A stretch of DNA of 64,000 nucleotides from Mesobacillus maritimus (GTDB taxonomy: Bacteria > Bacillota > Bacilli > Bacillales > Cytobacillaceae): positions 62,001 through 126,000 of the forward strand of contig NZ_JACWFH010000006.1 in NCBI RefSeq assembly GCF_019749255.1, written 5' to 3'. Under the pieces are notes generated by a model. It made no database searches and was not told where the DNA came from. It worked only from the letters and a program-made list of their open reading frames with translations. Positions 43,448 to 52,765 of the stretch are shown here, one piece after another (position 1 is the first letter of the stretch; each line of letters starts with the position of its first letter). A program made the position numbers and the translations under genes.

Positions 43448-44824
43448 TCAATGTGCCGTTTTCATTTGTTTCTTTCCCGGCTTCAACCAATCCCCAGTTC
43501 TATACTGTTCGATCACTTTGCCATTTTCATAGACAATTTCCCCTCTGTTGATTGTCAACTGTACACTGCACGGAAAGGTGTGCCCCATATAAAGGCTTTG
43601 TTTATGCCTAGCAAGAAAATTTTCTTCTGAAACGGTAAAAGACTCTGCCAATGATACCACCGCAAAATCAGCATCCATCCCTACTTCACTTCTTCCTTTT
43701 GAACTAAGATTAAATCTCTTCGCAGGAGCTTCTGCTACTAAACTAGCCACTTTCGTAAAGGGAATCTGATGTTCTAGAGCTAATTCTATTAAAGCTAATA
43801 AAGTAAATTGACCTCCACTGATGCCCCCCCAAGCTTCAAATAGGTTATGGAGGGTAGGATCCTTCAACCTATAAGGGGACGGGGAGTGATCCGATGCAAT
43901 CATATCGAAATCTCCATTGATCAAGCATTGAATCAATTTTTCTTGTTCCCTTTTCTCTCGTAAGGGCGGAGCACATTTCGCAACAGCACCTTTTTCAACT
44001 AGATCAGTATGATTGAATAACAAATAGTGCGGACAAGTTTCGACCGTAACATCGAGTCCCTCAGCTTTTGCCTCGTTAATTTTTTCAACAGCTGCCGCCG
44101 AGCTAATATGAACAAAATGCAACGAACAGTCTGTTACCATCGCATAGGAGATTGCACGTTCCACTGCGACTACTTCCGCTACAATCGGGCGAGAAGCTAA
44201 ATAATCATCTGCTGTAATCCTGCCTTGCTCCTGCTTTTCTTTCGTTAACATCTCGGTGATAGCTGCACTCTCGGCATGCAAAGCAAGGGTTTTCTCTAAT
44301 GAAGCGATCTCTTTCATGCCCTCTATCAAACTATGATCATCCACTCGCTGAAACTCATCATTCCCACTATGCGATAAAAAAGCTTTAAACCCTATGACCC
44401 CCTCCTCAGCAAGTCCTTTTAGTTCAGCCAGATTCCCAGGAACAAGCCCACCCCATAACCCAAAATCAACGACGGATTTTACTTTTCCTTGCTTCGCTTT
44501 TTCAAACAAAGCTGGCTGATTAACGGTTGAAGGTATCCCATTCAAGGGCATATCAAAGAAAGTTGTACCACCACCTGCTGCCAACATCTTTGAACCTGTA
44601 TCGAAGCCTTCCCAATCATCGCGACCAGGATCATTAAAATGAACATGAACATCAATCATCCCTGGAAAAATATACATTCCTTCTGCATCTCGTTCTTCTT
44701 TTCCTGTCCCTGAGAGCTGAGGTCTGATTTCTGCAATAACCCCGTCTTTAATGCCTATATCCAATTTCTTTACTTCATTCGGTAAAACAACCCGCCCATT
44801 TCGAATGATGAGATCATATTGCAT
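43448..44824 (-). CDS. pucH: Allantoinase
   Basis: A 458-aa amidohydrolase. The metal ligands are visible: DVHVHFND (His pair), carbamylated Lys in FKAFLSHSG, HAES, FVHISS and ASDHSPSP (Asp). It opens allantoin to allantoate. ATG 44824 has AGAGAGGG upstream; the longer open frame reaches back into pucG without a ribosome binding site. It is third in the pucF-pucG-pucH order, reversed relative to some relatives but the same set as B. subtilis. Confidence 0.94.
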   Translation of the reverse strand: MQYDLIIRNGRVVLPNEVKKLDIGIKDGVIAEIRPQLSGTGKEERDAEGMYIFPGMIDVHVHFNDPGRDDWEGFDTGSKMLAAGGGTTFFDMPLNGIPSTVNQPALFEKAKQGKVKSVVDFGLWGGLVPGNLAELKGLAEEGVIGFKAFLSHSGNDEFQRVDDHSLIEGMKEIASLEKTLALHAESAAITEMLTKEKQEQGRITADDYLASRPIVAEVVAVERAISYAMVTDCSLHFVHISSAAAVEKINEAKAEGLDVTVETCPHYLLFNHTDLVEKGAVAKCAPPLREKREQEKLIQCLINGDFDMIASDHSPSPYRLKDPTLHNLFEAWGGISGGQFTLLALIELALEHQIPFTKVASLVAEAPAKRFNLSSKGRSEVGMDADFAVVSLAESFTVSEENFLARHKQSLYMGHTFPCSVQLTINRGEIVYENGKVIEQYRTGDWLKPGKKQMKTAH

Positions 44825-44843
44825 CAAACTGTTCACCCTCTCT

Positions 44844-46094
44844 TTAAAGTATTCCAGTCTTTTTCCCTTCTGTTGCATACACATCAAGTGCTGCCTGTAA
44901 AGCTTCCCCACGATTCACGGCAACGGTATGACGGATAAGGACAGCTTCTAATGCTCCGAGAACCGCAAGAACATTTTCTTTCCGACAGCTATACCCCATC
45001 GTCCCAATTCTCCATATCTTCCCGTGCAATGGACCAAACGATGGAGCAATCTCAATACTAAAGTCCTCAAGCAGCATATTCCGAACACTTTCCCCATCTA
45101 CTCCACCGGGAATTTCAATACAAGTCACACAAGGAAGCTTATGACGAGCATCTCCAAACAAACTCAATCCCATTGCCTCAATACCGGCAACCAAGGCTTT
45201 TTCATGAAGTTTATGCCGAGCAAACCGATTGTCTAAGCCTTCTCCCAAAACAAGACGCAATCCTTCATGCAAGGCGTAAATCATCGAAGTCGCTTCCGTA
45301 TGGTGATTCAAACGGCGTGGACTCCAGTAGTCCATTAACATGCTTAGATCAAAATAATTGCTGGCAATCGCTAAGCGACTACGTTTGTACCGCTGGTCTG
45401 CTTCGGTCGCGATACCCGCTTCCACCTTTTTCCGCTCTAAAATCAATTTCTCAATTCGCTCATTGAAGGTAATCGGCGCCATCCCAGAAGGAACTGACAA
45501 ACATTTTTGTGTCCCACCAATGATTCCATCAATCTGCCACTCATCGGTTTTCACCTCTACCCCGCCGATTGAAGCCACAGCATCGACGACTAACAGTACA
45601 TCCTGTTCCCTGCAGGCTTTCCCAATTTCTGCTAAAGGCTGCATCCTTCCGGTCGAAGTTTCTCCATGTACGATAGCCACAATTTTAGGTGAAACCTTTG
45701 TAAGTTCTTCAATCAGGACTTGAGGATCAAAAACCTCACCCCATGGACATTGAATTGTATGAACTTCAGCTCCATATCGCTCACAGATTTCAACTAGCAG
45801 ATGCCCAAATCGGCCATAAATCGGAACAAAAACTTTATCACCTGGTTCAATAATGCTCGCTAACAGCGCTTCATTCCCAGCACGCGAAGTACCATCAATC
45901 GGAAAAGCCCAATGGTTGTTTGTTTGAAACACCGCACGTTGCATAGCCATCACTTCATTCATCAATTTTGTAAAAGCTGGATCGAACTGACCTAAAATCG
46001 GGGTGCTCATCGCTCGTAATACCCGGGGATCCACCTCAACCGGACCTGGTGTCATGATCGTTCGATGTGGTGTATTTAATGGCTCATAGCCCAT
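44844..46094 (-). CDS. pucG: (S)-ureidoglycine-glyoxylate aminotransferase
   Basis: A 416-aa class V PLP aminotransferase. MTPGPVEVDPRVL at the start, DAVASIGG with the PLP-binding Asp, and GGTQKCLSVPSG with the Schiff-base Lys. PucG transfers the amino group of ureidoglycine to glyoxylate, giving glycine and oxalurate. AAGGAG upstream of ATG. It sits 14 bases after pucF and just before pucH, an operon context that argues for PucG rather than a serine-pyruvate enzyme. Confidence 0.92.
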   Translation of the reverse strand: MGYEPLNTPHRTIMTPGPVEVDPRVLRAMSTPILGQFDPAFTKLMNEVMAMQRAVFQTNNHWAFPIDGTSRAGNEALLASIIEPGDKVFVPIYGRFGHLLVEICERYGAEVHTIQCPWGEVFDPQVLIEELTKVSPKIVAIVHGETSTGRMQPLAEIGKACREQDVLLVVDAVASIGGVEVKTDEWQIDGIIGGTQKCLSVPSGMAPITFNERIEKLILERKKVEAGIATEADQRYKRSRLAIASNYFDLSMLMDYWSPRRLNHHTEATSMIYALHEGLRLVLGEGLDNRFARHKLHEKALVAGIEAMGLSLFGDARHKLPCVTCIEIPGGVDGESVRNMLLEDFSIEIAPSFGPLHGKIWRIGTMGYSCRKENVLAVLGALEAVLIRHTVAVNRGEALQAALDVYATEGKKTGIL

Positions 46095-46108
46095 TTCTTA
46101 TCACTCCT

Positions 46109-47356
46109 TTAGTAAGCTAATTTATATAAAACTTGTGTTAAAAGATCGATTCCCATCTCTAACTCTTTGACACTCGTAAACTCTTTTGGATTATGACTGA
46201 TGCCACCCTGACTTGGAACGAAGATTAAATTGGTTGGGATTTTACTAGCAAAAATTTGGGCGTCATGCCCAGCACCACTGATGATTTCTTGAAAAGGGAG
46301 ATTGTTTTTTTCGGCAACCATACTTATGTCTTTTACTAATTCTCTGTCCATCGACACAGGCTTAACGTCCATCCACTGCGAAACTTCGATTGTTGTCTCT
46401 AGTTCCTCAGCTTTATTTTTAAACTCCTTAAATAAGGTTTCCGTAAATTGATTTAACACTTCTTCTTTGTGATGACGGATATCAAGGCTAAATTCGACAT
46501 CACCTGCTACTACATTCGGAACATTCGGCGCTACATCAACGCGACCGACAGTAGCGACTAAATCCGGATCCATTTCCTTCGCTTTCACCGTTAACAAGGC
46601 AATCAGCTGTGAAGCGGTCACCATAGCATCTTTTCGATATAACATTGGGGTGGTCCCGGCATGATTGCTTTCTCCTTTGATTTCAACTTGATATCGCCGC
46701 TGCCCAACAATATCGGTCACAACCCCAATGCTTTTTTTATTTTTTTCCAATACCATCCCCTGTTCAATATGAATCTCTAAAAACCGTTCAATATCGTTTC
46801 GGCAGGGTGATTGATAGTTGGCAGGGTCAAACCCATTTTGCTTCATAGCCTGAAAAAAAGAAATTCCATCTGCATCCTTTAACTCTTTCACATCATCAAG
46901 ACTGTAAGCACCAATAGTATTTCTCGAACCCCAGAAAGCAAGCGGAAATCGACTCCCTTCTTCTTCACAAAAAGAAACTACTTCAATCGACTTCTTAGGA
47001 GATCCATAAGTTTCGGCTAATCTTGATACCGCAATCATACTGGCAATGATTCCATAAGCTCCGTCATATTTTCCACCTTCCACAACGGAATCCACGTGGG
47101 AACCCGTTAAAATCACGGGGCTTTCAGTGTCAGTGCCTTGCAATTTTCCATATAAGTTCCCAACACAATCAAAATAAGTGTTTAGTCCAAATTGTTCCAT
47201 TTTCTCTTTTAGGGCCTGCTGCGCATGACCCCAGGCTTTTGAATACAACAATCGAGTGACGCCTTCATTTTTTGTTTTCCCAAATGATGCAAGCCACTCA
47301 ATCAAATCCTGCACATTGTCATTTCCATATTGAAGTTCATTTGGATGAATAGTCAT
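46109..47356 (-). CDS. pucF: Allantoate amidohydrolase (M20 family)
   Basis: A 415-aa M20/hydantoinase-carbamoylase type metallohydrolase. Metal ligands lie in TGSHVDSVVEGGKYDGAYG, FCEEEGSRF, LEIHIEQG and the C-terminal SGAGHDAQ with GGISHNPKEF. It releases ammonia and CO2 from allantoate. ATG behind AGGGGAGA. Two TnrA-type boxes stand directly upstream, between it and pucR. Confidence 0.92.
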   Translation of the reverse strand: MTIHPNELQYGNDNVQDLIEWLASFGKTKNEGVTRLLYSKAWGHAQQALKEKMEQFGLNTYFDCVGNLYGKLQGTDTESPVILTGSHVDSVVEGGKYDGAYGIIASMIAVSRLAETYGSPKKSIEVVSFCEEEGSRFPLAFWGSRNTIGAYSLDDVKELKDADGISFFQAMKQNGFDPANYQSPCRNDIERFLEIHIEQGMVLEKNKKSIGVVTDIVGQRRYQVEIKGESNHAGTTPMLYRKDAMVTASQLIALLTVKAKEMDPDLVATVGRVDVAPNVPNVVAGDVEFSLDIRHHKEEVLNQFTETLFKEFKNKAEELETTIEVSQWMDVKPVSMDRELVKDISMVAEKNNLPFQEIISGAGHDAQIFASKIPTNLIFVPSQGGISHNPKEFTSVKELEMGIDLLTQVLYKLAY

Positions 47357-47372
47357 TCTCCCCTTCCTCTTA

Positions 47373-47412
47373 CGTTATGTTTTATAACATATTAATGTAA
47401 TATCATTTTACT
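47373..47412. promoter_or_regulatory. Two TnrA/GlnR-like boxes between pucF and pucR
   Basis: CGTTA-N7-TAACA (47373-47389) and TGTAA-N7-TTACT (47396-47412) each differ from TGTNA-N7-TNACA by one base; their centres are 23 bp apart. The second is centred about 50 bases before the start predicted from TTATAT at 47442-47447 in the pucR direction. Confidence 0.6.
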
Positions 47413-47542
47413 CACTTTTCACTAAAACTTCATTGGCAGATTTATATGAATTTTCATATTTTTTTGTGCACATTCACTAAATTATGCTATTCTAGTTAAA
47501 AATGATCGAAGTTCAGTCTTATAAGGAAAGAAGGTTATTAGA

Positions 47543-49177
47543 TTGAAGATTACTGAACTGTTCTCTGTACAGTCATTAAAAGAAATGAAGTTAATTGCGG
47601 GTGAAACAGGAAAAGAACGCGAAATAACAACCATTAACATGATGGATGCACCAGATATTATCCCTTTTTTAAACCCGAACGAATTTTTAGTCACAACCGC
47701 CTACCATATAAAAGACCAACCAGATAGACTACTAGATTTAATTCAAGCGATGGCGAACCGAGGCTGCGCAGCACTAGGAATCAAAACCAAACGATTTTTA
47801 CACGAAGTTCCCAAAGAAGCATTAACCCTCGCCAACAAATTAGCTTTACCAATTATTGAATTACCTTATGAGCTATCACTTGGCGAAATTGTCAATCAGA
47901 CATTACGAGCCATCCTAGATCACCGCGCTGGTGAATTAGCATCCGCCCTCGAAATCCATAAACATTTCACGAGCATCATCATGCAAGGGAAAGGAATTCA
48001 TTCTTTACTAGAAAAATTGTCACAGTTGACCCAGCGCTCCGTTCACTTAGTAGACCATCATTTGATGCCGATTGCTGAACCCTGCACCCAACTAGAAATC
48101 TTCTCTAGTCTAAAAAGCGACCTCGATCAAGACATAAGACATTTAGCGTTAGCAACCAATAGAAACCTATCATTCTCGGTTATTAGCACAAAAGAAACGC
48201 ACACCCTATTCCCAGTCAATATGAGCGAGAAAAAATCCGCCTTCCTGATTCTCACAGGATCTGTATCACAAGAAAATCACCTAGCCGTTTTAACAATTGA
48301 ACAGGCCATTAACGTCCTCTCTTTCGCTCTAATGAAAGAACATGCCTTGAGGCAACACGAAAGAAGAATTCGCAACGATTTTTTCCTTCAATATTTGGAC
48401 GGCGCCTTTACCAGCAACAACGAAATCATTAATCGAGCAAAAGAATATTCCCTCCCAAACGATACTGATTACCTTTGCGTCGCAGGAAAATTAGACAACG
48501 AAAATAACGATCATATGTATACACAACGAAAACAAACATCAGAAACACCATTCGAATTTATCGAGGACATGATACATCGGAACATCACAAACGTCCATTT
48601 TTTCACAAAGAACAACACCTGCATTTTATTATTTGAAATGCCCACCCAACAGCACGAACTCGTCTTGCAGACTATCCAAGAAAAAGTCGCGAAGACATTT
48701 GAACAAACCATTTCTTTTGGGGTAAGCAATCTTTGCTACTCATTTATTAAAGTTCAAACAGCATACCAAGAGGCAGTCGAGGCTCTTTCACAAGGGGAAC
48801 GATCGAAGAAAATAAGTTTCATCCAGCACTTTCAAACAAAAGACCTCACAGAATTGTTGCGACTAATTCCCGAGAAGGAAATGAGCCATTTTTACAACTA
48901 TACGTTCAAAGACTTCTCGACCTGCAAACCAGAGGAAAAAGAATCGTTACTTCAAACCCTTTTTGTTTACCTAGAAACCCATTGCCAGATCTCAGAAACC
49001 GCAAAAAGATTGTTCATCCACCGAAACACCGTCGTCTATCGAATAGATAAATGCGAAGAACTCCTCGGGAGAAGTTTAAAAGACCCAGAGGCCACTTTAC
49101 AATTACGAGTCGCCTTCCAGATACAGAAACTTCTAGCCCCTCGTTTACACATTCATAATCATGAACCAAAAACCTAA
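47543..49177 (+). CDS. pucR: Purine catabolism regulator PucR
   Basis: A 544-aa PucR-family regulator. The N-terminal PucR domain (about 1-125; GKEREITTINMMDAPDIIPFLNPNEFLVTTAYHIKD), a middle GAF-like/GGDEF-like part, and the C-terminal HTH_30 (SETAKRLFIHRNTVVYRIDKCEELLG). It controls the puc operons in response to allantoin-type intermediates. It starts with TTG behind AGAAGG. It is divergent from pucF. The usual B. subtilis PucR box (WWWCNTTGGTTAA) was not found upstream of the puc genes here. Confidence 0.93.
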   Translation: MKITELFSVQSLKEMKLIAGETGKEREITTINMMDAPDIIPFLNPNEFLVTTAYHIKDQPDRLLDLIQAMANRGCAALGIKTKRFLHEVPKEALTLANKLALPIIELPYELSLGEIVNQTLRAILDHRAGELASALEIHKHFTSIIMQGKGIHSLLEKLSQLTQRSVHLVDHHLMPIAEPCTQLEIFSSLKSDLDQDIRHLALATNRNLSFSVISTKETHTLFPVNMSEKKSAFLILTGSVSQENHLAVLTIEQAINVLSFALMKEHALRQHERRIRNDFFLQYLDGAFTSNNEIINRAKEYSLPNDTDYLCVAGKLDNENNDHMYTQRKQTSETPFEFIEDMIHRNITNVHFFTKNNTCILLFEMPTQQHELVLQTIQEKVAKTFEQTISFGVSNLCYSFIKVQTAYQEAVEALSQGERSKKISFIQHFQTKDLTELLRLIPEKEMSHFYNYTFKDFSTCKPEEKESLLQTLFVYLETHCQISETAKRLFIHRNTVVYRIDKCEELLGRSLKDPEATLQLRVAFQIQKLLAPRLHIHNHEPKT

Positions 49178-49194
49178 GGGTATCCTTAGGTTTT
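49169..49194 (+). terminator. Terminator overlapping the pucR stop codon
   Basis: AAAACCTAAGG / CCTTAGGTTTT, a perfect 11-bp stem with a 4-nt loop, then TTTTGTTATTTTC. The left arm contains the TAA of pucR. Confidence 0.85.
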
Positions 49195-49286
49195 GTTATT
49201 TTCAACCCCTCTTGTGCACTTTGCACATTAACAGAACTGAATTTCAGCAAAATAAACCATGACAATATCCAGAAAATTCTTTAACA

Positions 49287-49325
49287 TGTAATTTATATTA
49301 ACACTATATGTTATGTTTCCTAACA
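49287..49325. promoter_or_regulatory. Two perfect TnrA/GlnR boxes upstream of the urate permease
   Basis: TGTAA-N7-TAACA (49287-49303) and TGTTA-N7-TAACA (49309-49325) both match the consensus fully, with centres 22 bp (two helical turns) apart. They end 22 bases before the ATG, which is close; action as repression sites or with an upstream promoter (ATGACA-N17-TAACAT at 49259-49287) is possible. Confidence 0.7.
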
Positions 49326-49347
49326 TGAGTTAAAAGGAGGAGTTAAC

Positions 49348-50673
49348 ATGGGCAAAAAAAACAAGCCATCTAAAATTTTCTCATTAGGTTTACAACATGT
49401 CCTTGCAATGTATGCCGGCGCTATCTTAGTCCCTATTATTGTAGGAGGTGCATTAGGTTTTTCTCCTGAACAGCAAGCATTCCTTATTTCGATTGACTTA
49501 TTAACCTGCGGTATCGCTACCTTATTGCAATCTGTGAAACATAAGTATTTCGGAACTGGTCTTCCTATTATCATGGGAACTTCTTTTGTGGCCGTATCTC
49601 CGATGATAACCATTGGAAGCAATTACGGGATCACTGCAATCTACGGGGCGATTATTGCGACAGGCTTATTCATTCTCCTTTTCTCAAACGTGTACGGAAA
49701 ATTAGTGAAACTTTTCCCGCCGATTGTGACCGGTACGGTTGTCATCATCATTGGATTGTCACTGATTCCTACCGGCATCAAAAATATGGGTGGAGGCGCA
49801 AACAGTGCTGACTTTGGCTCTGCCGAAAACTTATTACTCTCTTTTGGAGTTCTAGCATTCATTTTATTGATGAATCGCTTCTTTAAAGGTTTTCTTCGTT
49901 CCATTTCTGTCTTATTGGGGATCATTCTTGGAACCATAATGGCTACTTTTATGGGAAAAGTCCAGCTGCAACCTGTTATGGATGCTGCTTGGTTCCATCT
50001 TCCTGCCCCCTTCCATTTTGGTGTTCCAACTTTTGAAATCGTTCCAATTTTAACCATGATATTAGTGGGTACGGTTATCCTTGTTGAATCAACTGGTGCG
50101 TTTCTTGCTTTAGGGAAAATGAAACAGCAAGAATTAGGTGAAGAAGACATCACAAGAGGGTATCGAGCGGAAGGAATGGCTTTTATGCTTGGAGGTATTT
50201 TTAATGCTTTTCCTTATAGCACTTTTGCCCAGAACGTTGGGCTTGTTCAATTGTCAAAAGTAAAAACAAGTAAAGTCACGATTGCAGCAGGCTTCATATT
50301 AATCGCACTCGGGTTGGTTCCAAAAATTGCCGCGCTTGCAACCTTAATCCCTACAGCCGTTTTTGGTGGAGCTACGGTTGTCATGTTTGGAATGGTCGTC
50401 TCCTCCGGTATTCGTATGCTCAATGGTGTTGATTTTACCAATAATAGCAACCAACTCATTATTGCCTGCTCAATATCATTAGGCTTAGGAGCGACTGTTG
50501 TACCTGAATTATTCGCTGTTCTACCAGAAACCCTTCGAATTGTTGTCGGCGACGGGATTATCACTGGAAGCCTTGCCGCCATCCTTCTCAATCTGTTCTT
50601 AACAAAAAGAAAAGCAAAACAAGTCAAAGTTATCCAAGACTCAAGTTTAAAACCAAACTTAAAAAGCTCATAA
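49348..50673 (+). CDS. pucJ: Urate/xanthine permease (NCS2 family)
   Basis: A 441-aa nucleobase:cation symporter-2 with about 14 helices. GLQHVLAMYAGAILVPIIVGGALG at the start, FGTGLPIIMGTSFVAVSP, and the substrate signature region NAFPYSTFAQNVGLVQLSKVKT. Context points to urate uptake; PucJ and PucK of B. subtilis are close paralogs, so the exact symbol is a choice. ATG behind AAAAGGAGGA. It is the first gene of the permease-decarboxylase-oxidoreductase-pucM unit. Confidence 0.9.
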   Translation: MGKKNKPSKIFSLGLQHVLAMYAGAILVPIIVGGALGFSPEQQAFLISIDLLTCGIATLLQSVKHKYFGTGLPIIMGTSFVAVSPMITIGSNYGITAIYGAIIATGLFILLFSNVYGKLVKLFPPIVTGTVVIIIGLSLIPTGIKNMGGGANSADFGSAENLLLSFGVLAFILLMNRFFKGFLRSISVLLGIILGTIMATFMGKVQLQPVMDAAWFHLPAPFHFGVPTFEIVPILTMILVGTVILVESTGAFLALGKMKQQELGEEDITRGYRAEGMAFMLGGIFNAFPYSTFAQNVGLVQLSKVKTSKVTIAAGFILIALGLVPKIAALATLIPTAVFGGATVVMFGMVVSSGIRMLNGVDFTNNSNQLIIACSISLGLGATVVPELFAVLPETLRIVVGDGIITGSLAAILLNLFLTKRKAKQVKVIQDSSLKPNLKSS

Positions 50674-50688
50674 AAAGGAGTGTTGAAG

Positions 50689-51201
50689 TTGCGAACGATT
50701 GATGAACTAAATGCATTAGACAGAGTATCATTTATTGAAAGGTTAGGAGGTATTTTTGAACATTCACCCTGGGTAGCTGAAAAAGCTTGGGATTCAAAAC
50801 CCTTTACATCCGTCATGCATCTCCATAAGGAAATGGTTCAGGTTGTTGAAACTTCCTCAACAACACAAAAACTAGCATTGATTCAAAGTCATCCAAATTT
50901 GGGGGATACTGTTCAAATGAGTGAGGATTCAGTGAACGAACAAAAAGGTGCTGGGTTAACAGACCTTACTCCTGAAGAATATGCAAAATTTATTAATATG
51001 AATCAACAGTACTTGGATACCTTCGGCTTCCCGTTTATCTTAGCTGTCCGCGGGAAAAACAAACACGATATTTACAAAGCTATGGAAGAAAGAGTTCATA
51101 TCGATAAAGAAAGTGAATTTGAGACGGCTCTACATGAAATCTATAAAATTGCCTTGCTTCGATTAGAAGAAAAATTCATGACCAATGTTCAAAAAACCTG
51201 A
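50689..51201 (+). CDS. pucL: OHCU decarboxylase (PucL N-terminal part only)
   Basis: A 170-aa 2-oxo-4-hydroxy-4-carboxy-5-ureidoimidazoline decarboxylase. GIFEHSPWVAEKAW holds the catalytic His; LIQSHPNLGD, and FGFPFILAVRGKNK are conserved. It makes S-allantoin. In B. subtilis PucL this domain is fused to a C-terminal uricase. Here the protein stops at the domain end and the uricase is absent. TTG 50689 lies eight bases after AAAGGAG. The next gene, an FAD oxidoreductase, begins 23 bases on. Confidence 0.92.
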   Translation: MRTIDELNALDRVSFIERLGGIFEHSPWVAEKAWDSKPFTSVMHLHKEMVQVVETSSTTQKLALIQSHPNLGDTVQMSEDSVNEQKGAGLTDLTPEEYAKFINMNQQYLDTFGFPFILAVRGKNKHDIYKAMEERVHIDKESEFETALHEIYKIALLRLEEKFMTNVQKT

Positions 51202-51224
51202 TGAATGTGAAAGGAATGGTAGCT

Positions 51225-52685
51225 ATGAGTTTAGAAGAGTTAAAGGAACGCGTGAAAAATGATCTTTCTTATTTAAATTTTAGAACCGCCGAAGATTGGC
51301 TTCAACCATTAAAACATTCAGAAGGACATGTGTATGATGTCGTAATTGTTGGTGGCGGACAAAGCGGCTTAGCTGCTGCTTTCGCGCTTTTACGGGAAAG
51401 AATTTCGAATATCCTAATTCTTGATGAAAATCCTGAAGGGTATGAAGGGCCATGGGAAACGTACGCCAGAATGGTTACCTTACGAACACCCAAACATCTC
51501 ACATCCATTGACCTTGGAGTCCCCTCCCTAACCTTCCGATCTTGGTGGGAAGCACAAGTTGGCCCAGAAGGATGGGAGAAAGTCGATAAAATTCCCCGCA
51601 GCGATTGGATGGCGTATCTTCGCTGGTACCGTCAAATCCTTCAATTACCTGTCATCAATGAAGTAAAATTAACATTAATTCGCCCCCTAGAAGATAATAT
51701 TCATCGCTTACACATTGATGGTCCAGGAGCCCCTGCTGATCAAATATTAGCTCGCAAGGTGATTTTAGCTACTGGGATTCAAGGTGGTGGCGAATGGCAT
51801 GTTCCACTGATGATTTCTGAAAATTTGCCAAAGAACCTTTACGCACATCCTTCCGAAACCATTGATTTTAACAGATTAATAGGAACGAAGATTGCGATTT
51901 TAGGTGGCGGCGCATCTGCTTTTGATAATGCAAATTTCGCGCTATCAATAGGTGTTTCAGAGGCCCATGTGTTTATTCGCCGAAAAGAAATACCGCGGAT
52001 CAATCCTATTCGTCAAATGGAAATGTCAGGGATGATTGAGCGGTACCATTCTTTAAATGACGCCGAAAAGTACGCCGTTATGGCTCATTTCTTTAAAAAC
52101 AATCAACCACCAACCAATGACACATTTAATCGTGCTGCTTCTTGGCCGGGGTTTAAACTCCATTTAGGTGCACCATGGCTTGATGTCAAAGAGACCGCAG
52201 AAGGCGCGAAAGTAAAAACTCCGCACGGGACCTTTACGTTTGACTTTCTACTCATTAGTACCGGTTTGCTGACAGATCCCGCTTTACGCCCAGAGTTAAA
52301 ATTGATTGAACCACATATATTACGTTGGCGAGATGTATATCTAGCTCCAGATGAACTTGTCAACCCTGTACTTGATGCTCATCCCTACCTAAGCCCAGGT
52401 TATTCGTTCATGAGTCGAGAAGAAGCAGGCAAAAAACATGTACATGGAATATACGCTTATAACTATTCCGCCTTAATTAGCAATGGAATCACTGCTTCTG
52501 CTCTATCAGGAATGAGATTCGGAATCCCTCGAATGGTAAGTGCTATTGCGGATGAACTTTTTCAAGATAATCGCGAACATATTCTAAAAAACTATTTTAA
52601 ATATCAAGAAAAGGAATTTATAGGGGACTGGGCAACAACACAACACACCAAACAGGACAGCGCTGTTTCTGTTGCAAAAGAATGA
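51225..52685 (+). CDS. FAD-dependent oxidoreductase, probable urate hydroxylase (HpyO-like)
   Basis: A 486-aa flavoprotein with two dinucleotide folds: VVIVGGGQSGLAAA (FAD, from about residue 40) and KIAILGGGASAFDNA (NAD(P), from about 222), plus ATG and STG motifs after strands. The layout is that of class B-like flavin monooxygenases. It sits between OHCU decarboxylase and HIU hydrolase genes, where a urate-oxidising enzyme is needed and no uricase is seen. FAD-dependent urate hydroxylases (HpxO; the unrelated HpyO) are known, so this role is likely but inferred. ATG 51225 has AAAGGA upstream; an ATG at 51201 overlaps the previous stop. Confidence 0.75.
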   Translation: MSLEELKERVKNDLSYLNFRTAEDWLQPLKHSEGHVYDVVIVGGGQSGLAAAFALLRERISNILILDENPEGYEGPWETYARMVTLRTPKHLTSIDLGVPSLTFRSWWEAQVGPEGWEKVDKIPRSDWMAYLRWYRQILQLPVINEVKLTLIRPLEDNIHRLHIDGPGAPADQILARKVILATGIQGGGEWHVPLMISENLPKNLYAHPSETIDFNRLIGTKIAILGGGASAFDNANFALSIGVSEAHVFIRRKEIPRINPIRQMEMSGMIERYHSLNDAEKYAVMAHFFKNNQPPTNDTFNRAASWPGFKLHLGAPWLDVKETAEGAKVKTPHGTFTFDFLLISTGLLTDPALRPELKLIEPHILRWRDVYLAPDELVNPVLDAHPYLSPGYSFMSREEAGKKHVHGIYAYNYSALISNGITASALSGMRFGIPRMVSAIADELFQDNREHILKNYFKYQEKEFIGDWATTQHTKQDSAVSVAKE

Positions 52686-52694
52686 AGGAAGGAA

Positions 52695-52733
52695 AGCAAA
52701 TCTACCTTGTGTTCGAAGCAAGGTAGATTTGCT
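52695..52733 (+). other. Perfect 15-bp hairpin inside the urate operon
   Basis: AGCAAATCTACCTTG / CAAGGTAGATTTGCT with a 9-nt loop, in the 80-bp gap before pucM. No T tract follows, so it is not an ordinary terminator. A processing or stability element is possible. Confidence 0.6.
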
Positions 52734-52765
52734 CTGAGTCACTTTATTATGAGAGGAGAAAAAAG

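Noticed and set aside
42894-49347. B. subtilis-type PucR boxes (WWWCNTTGGTTAA)
   Set aside because: Only a weak ATGGTTAA core near 42950 was found; the rest of the box does not match.
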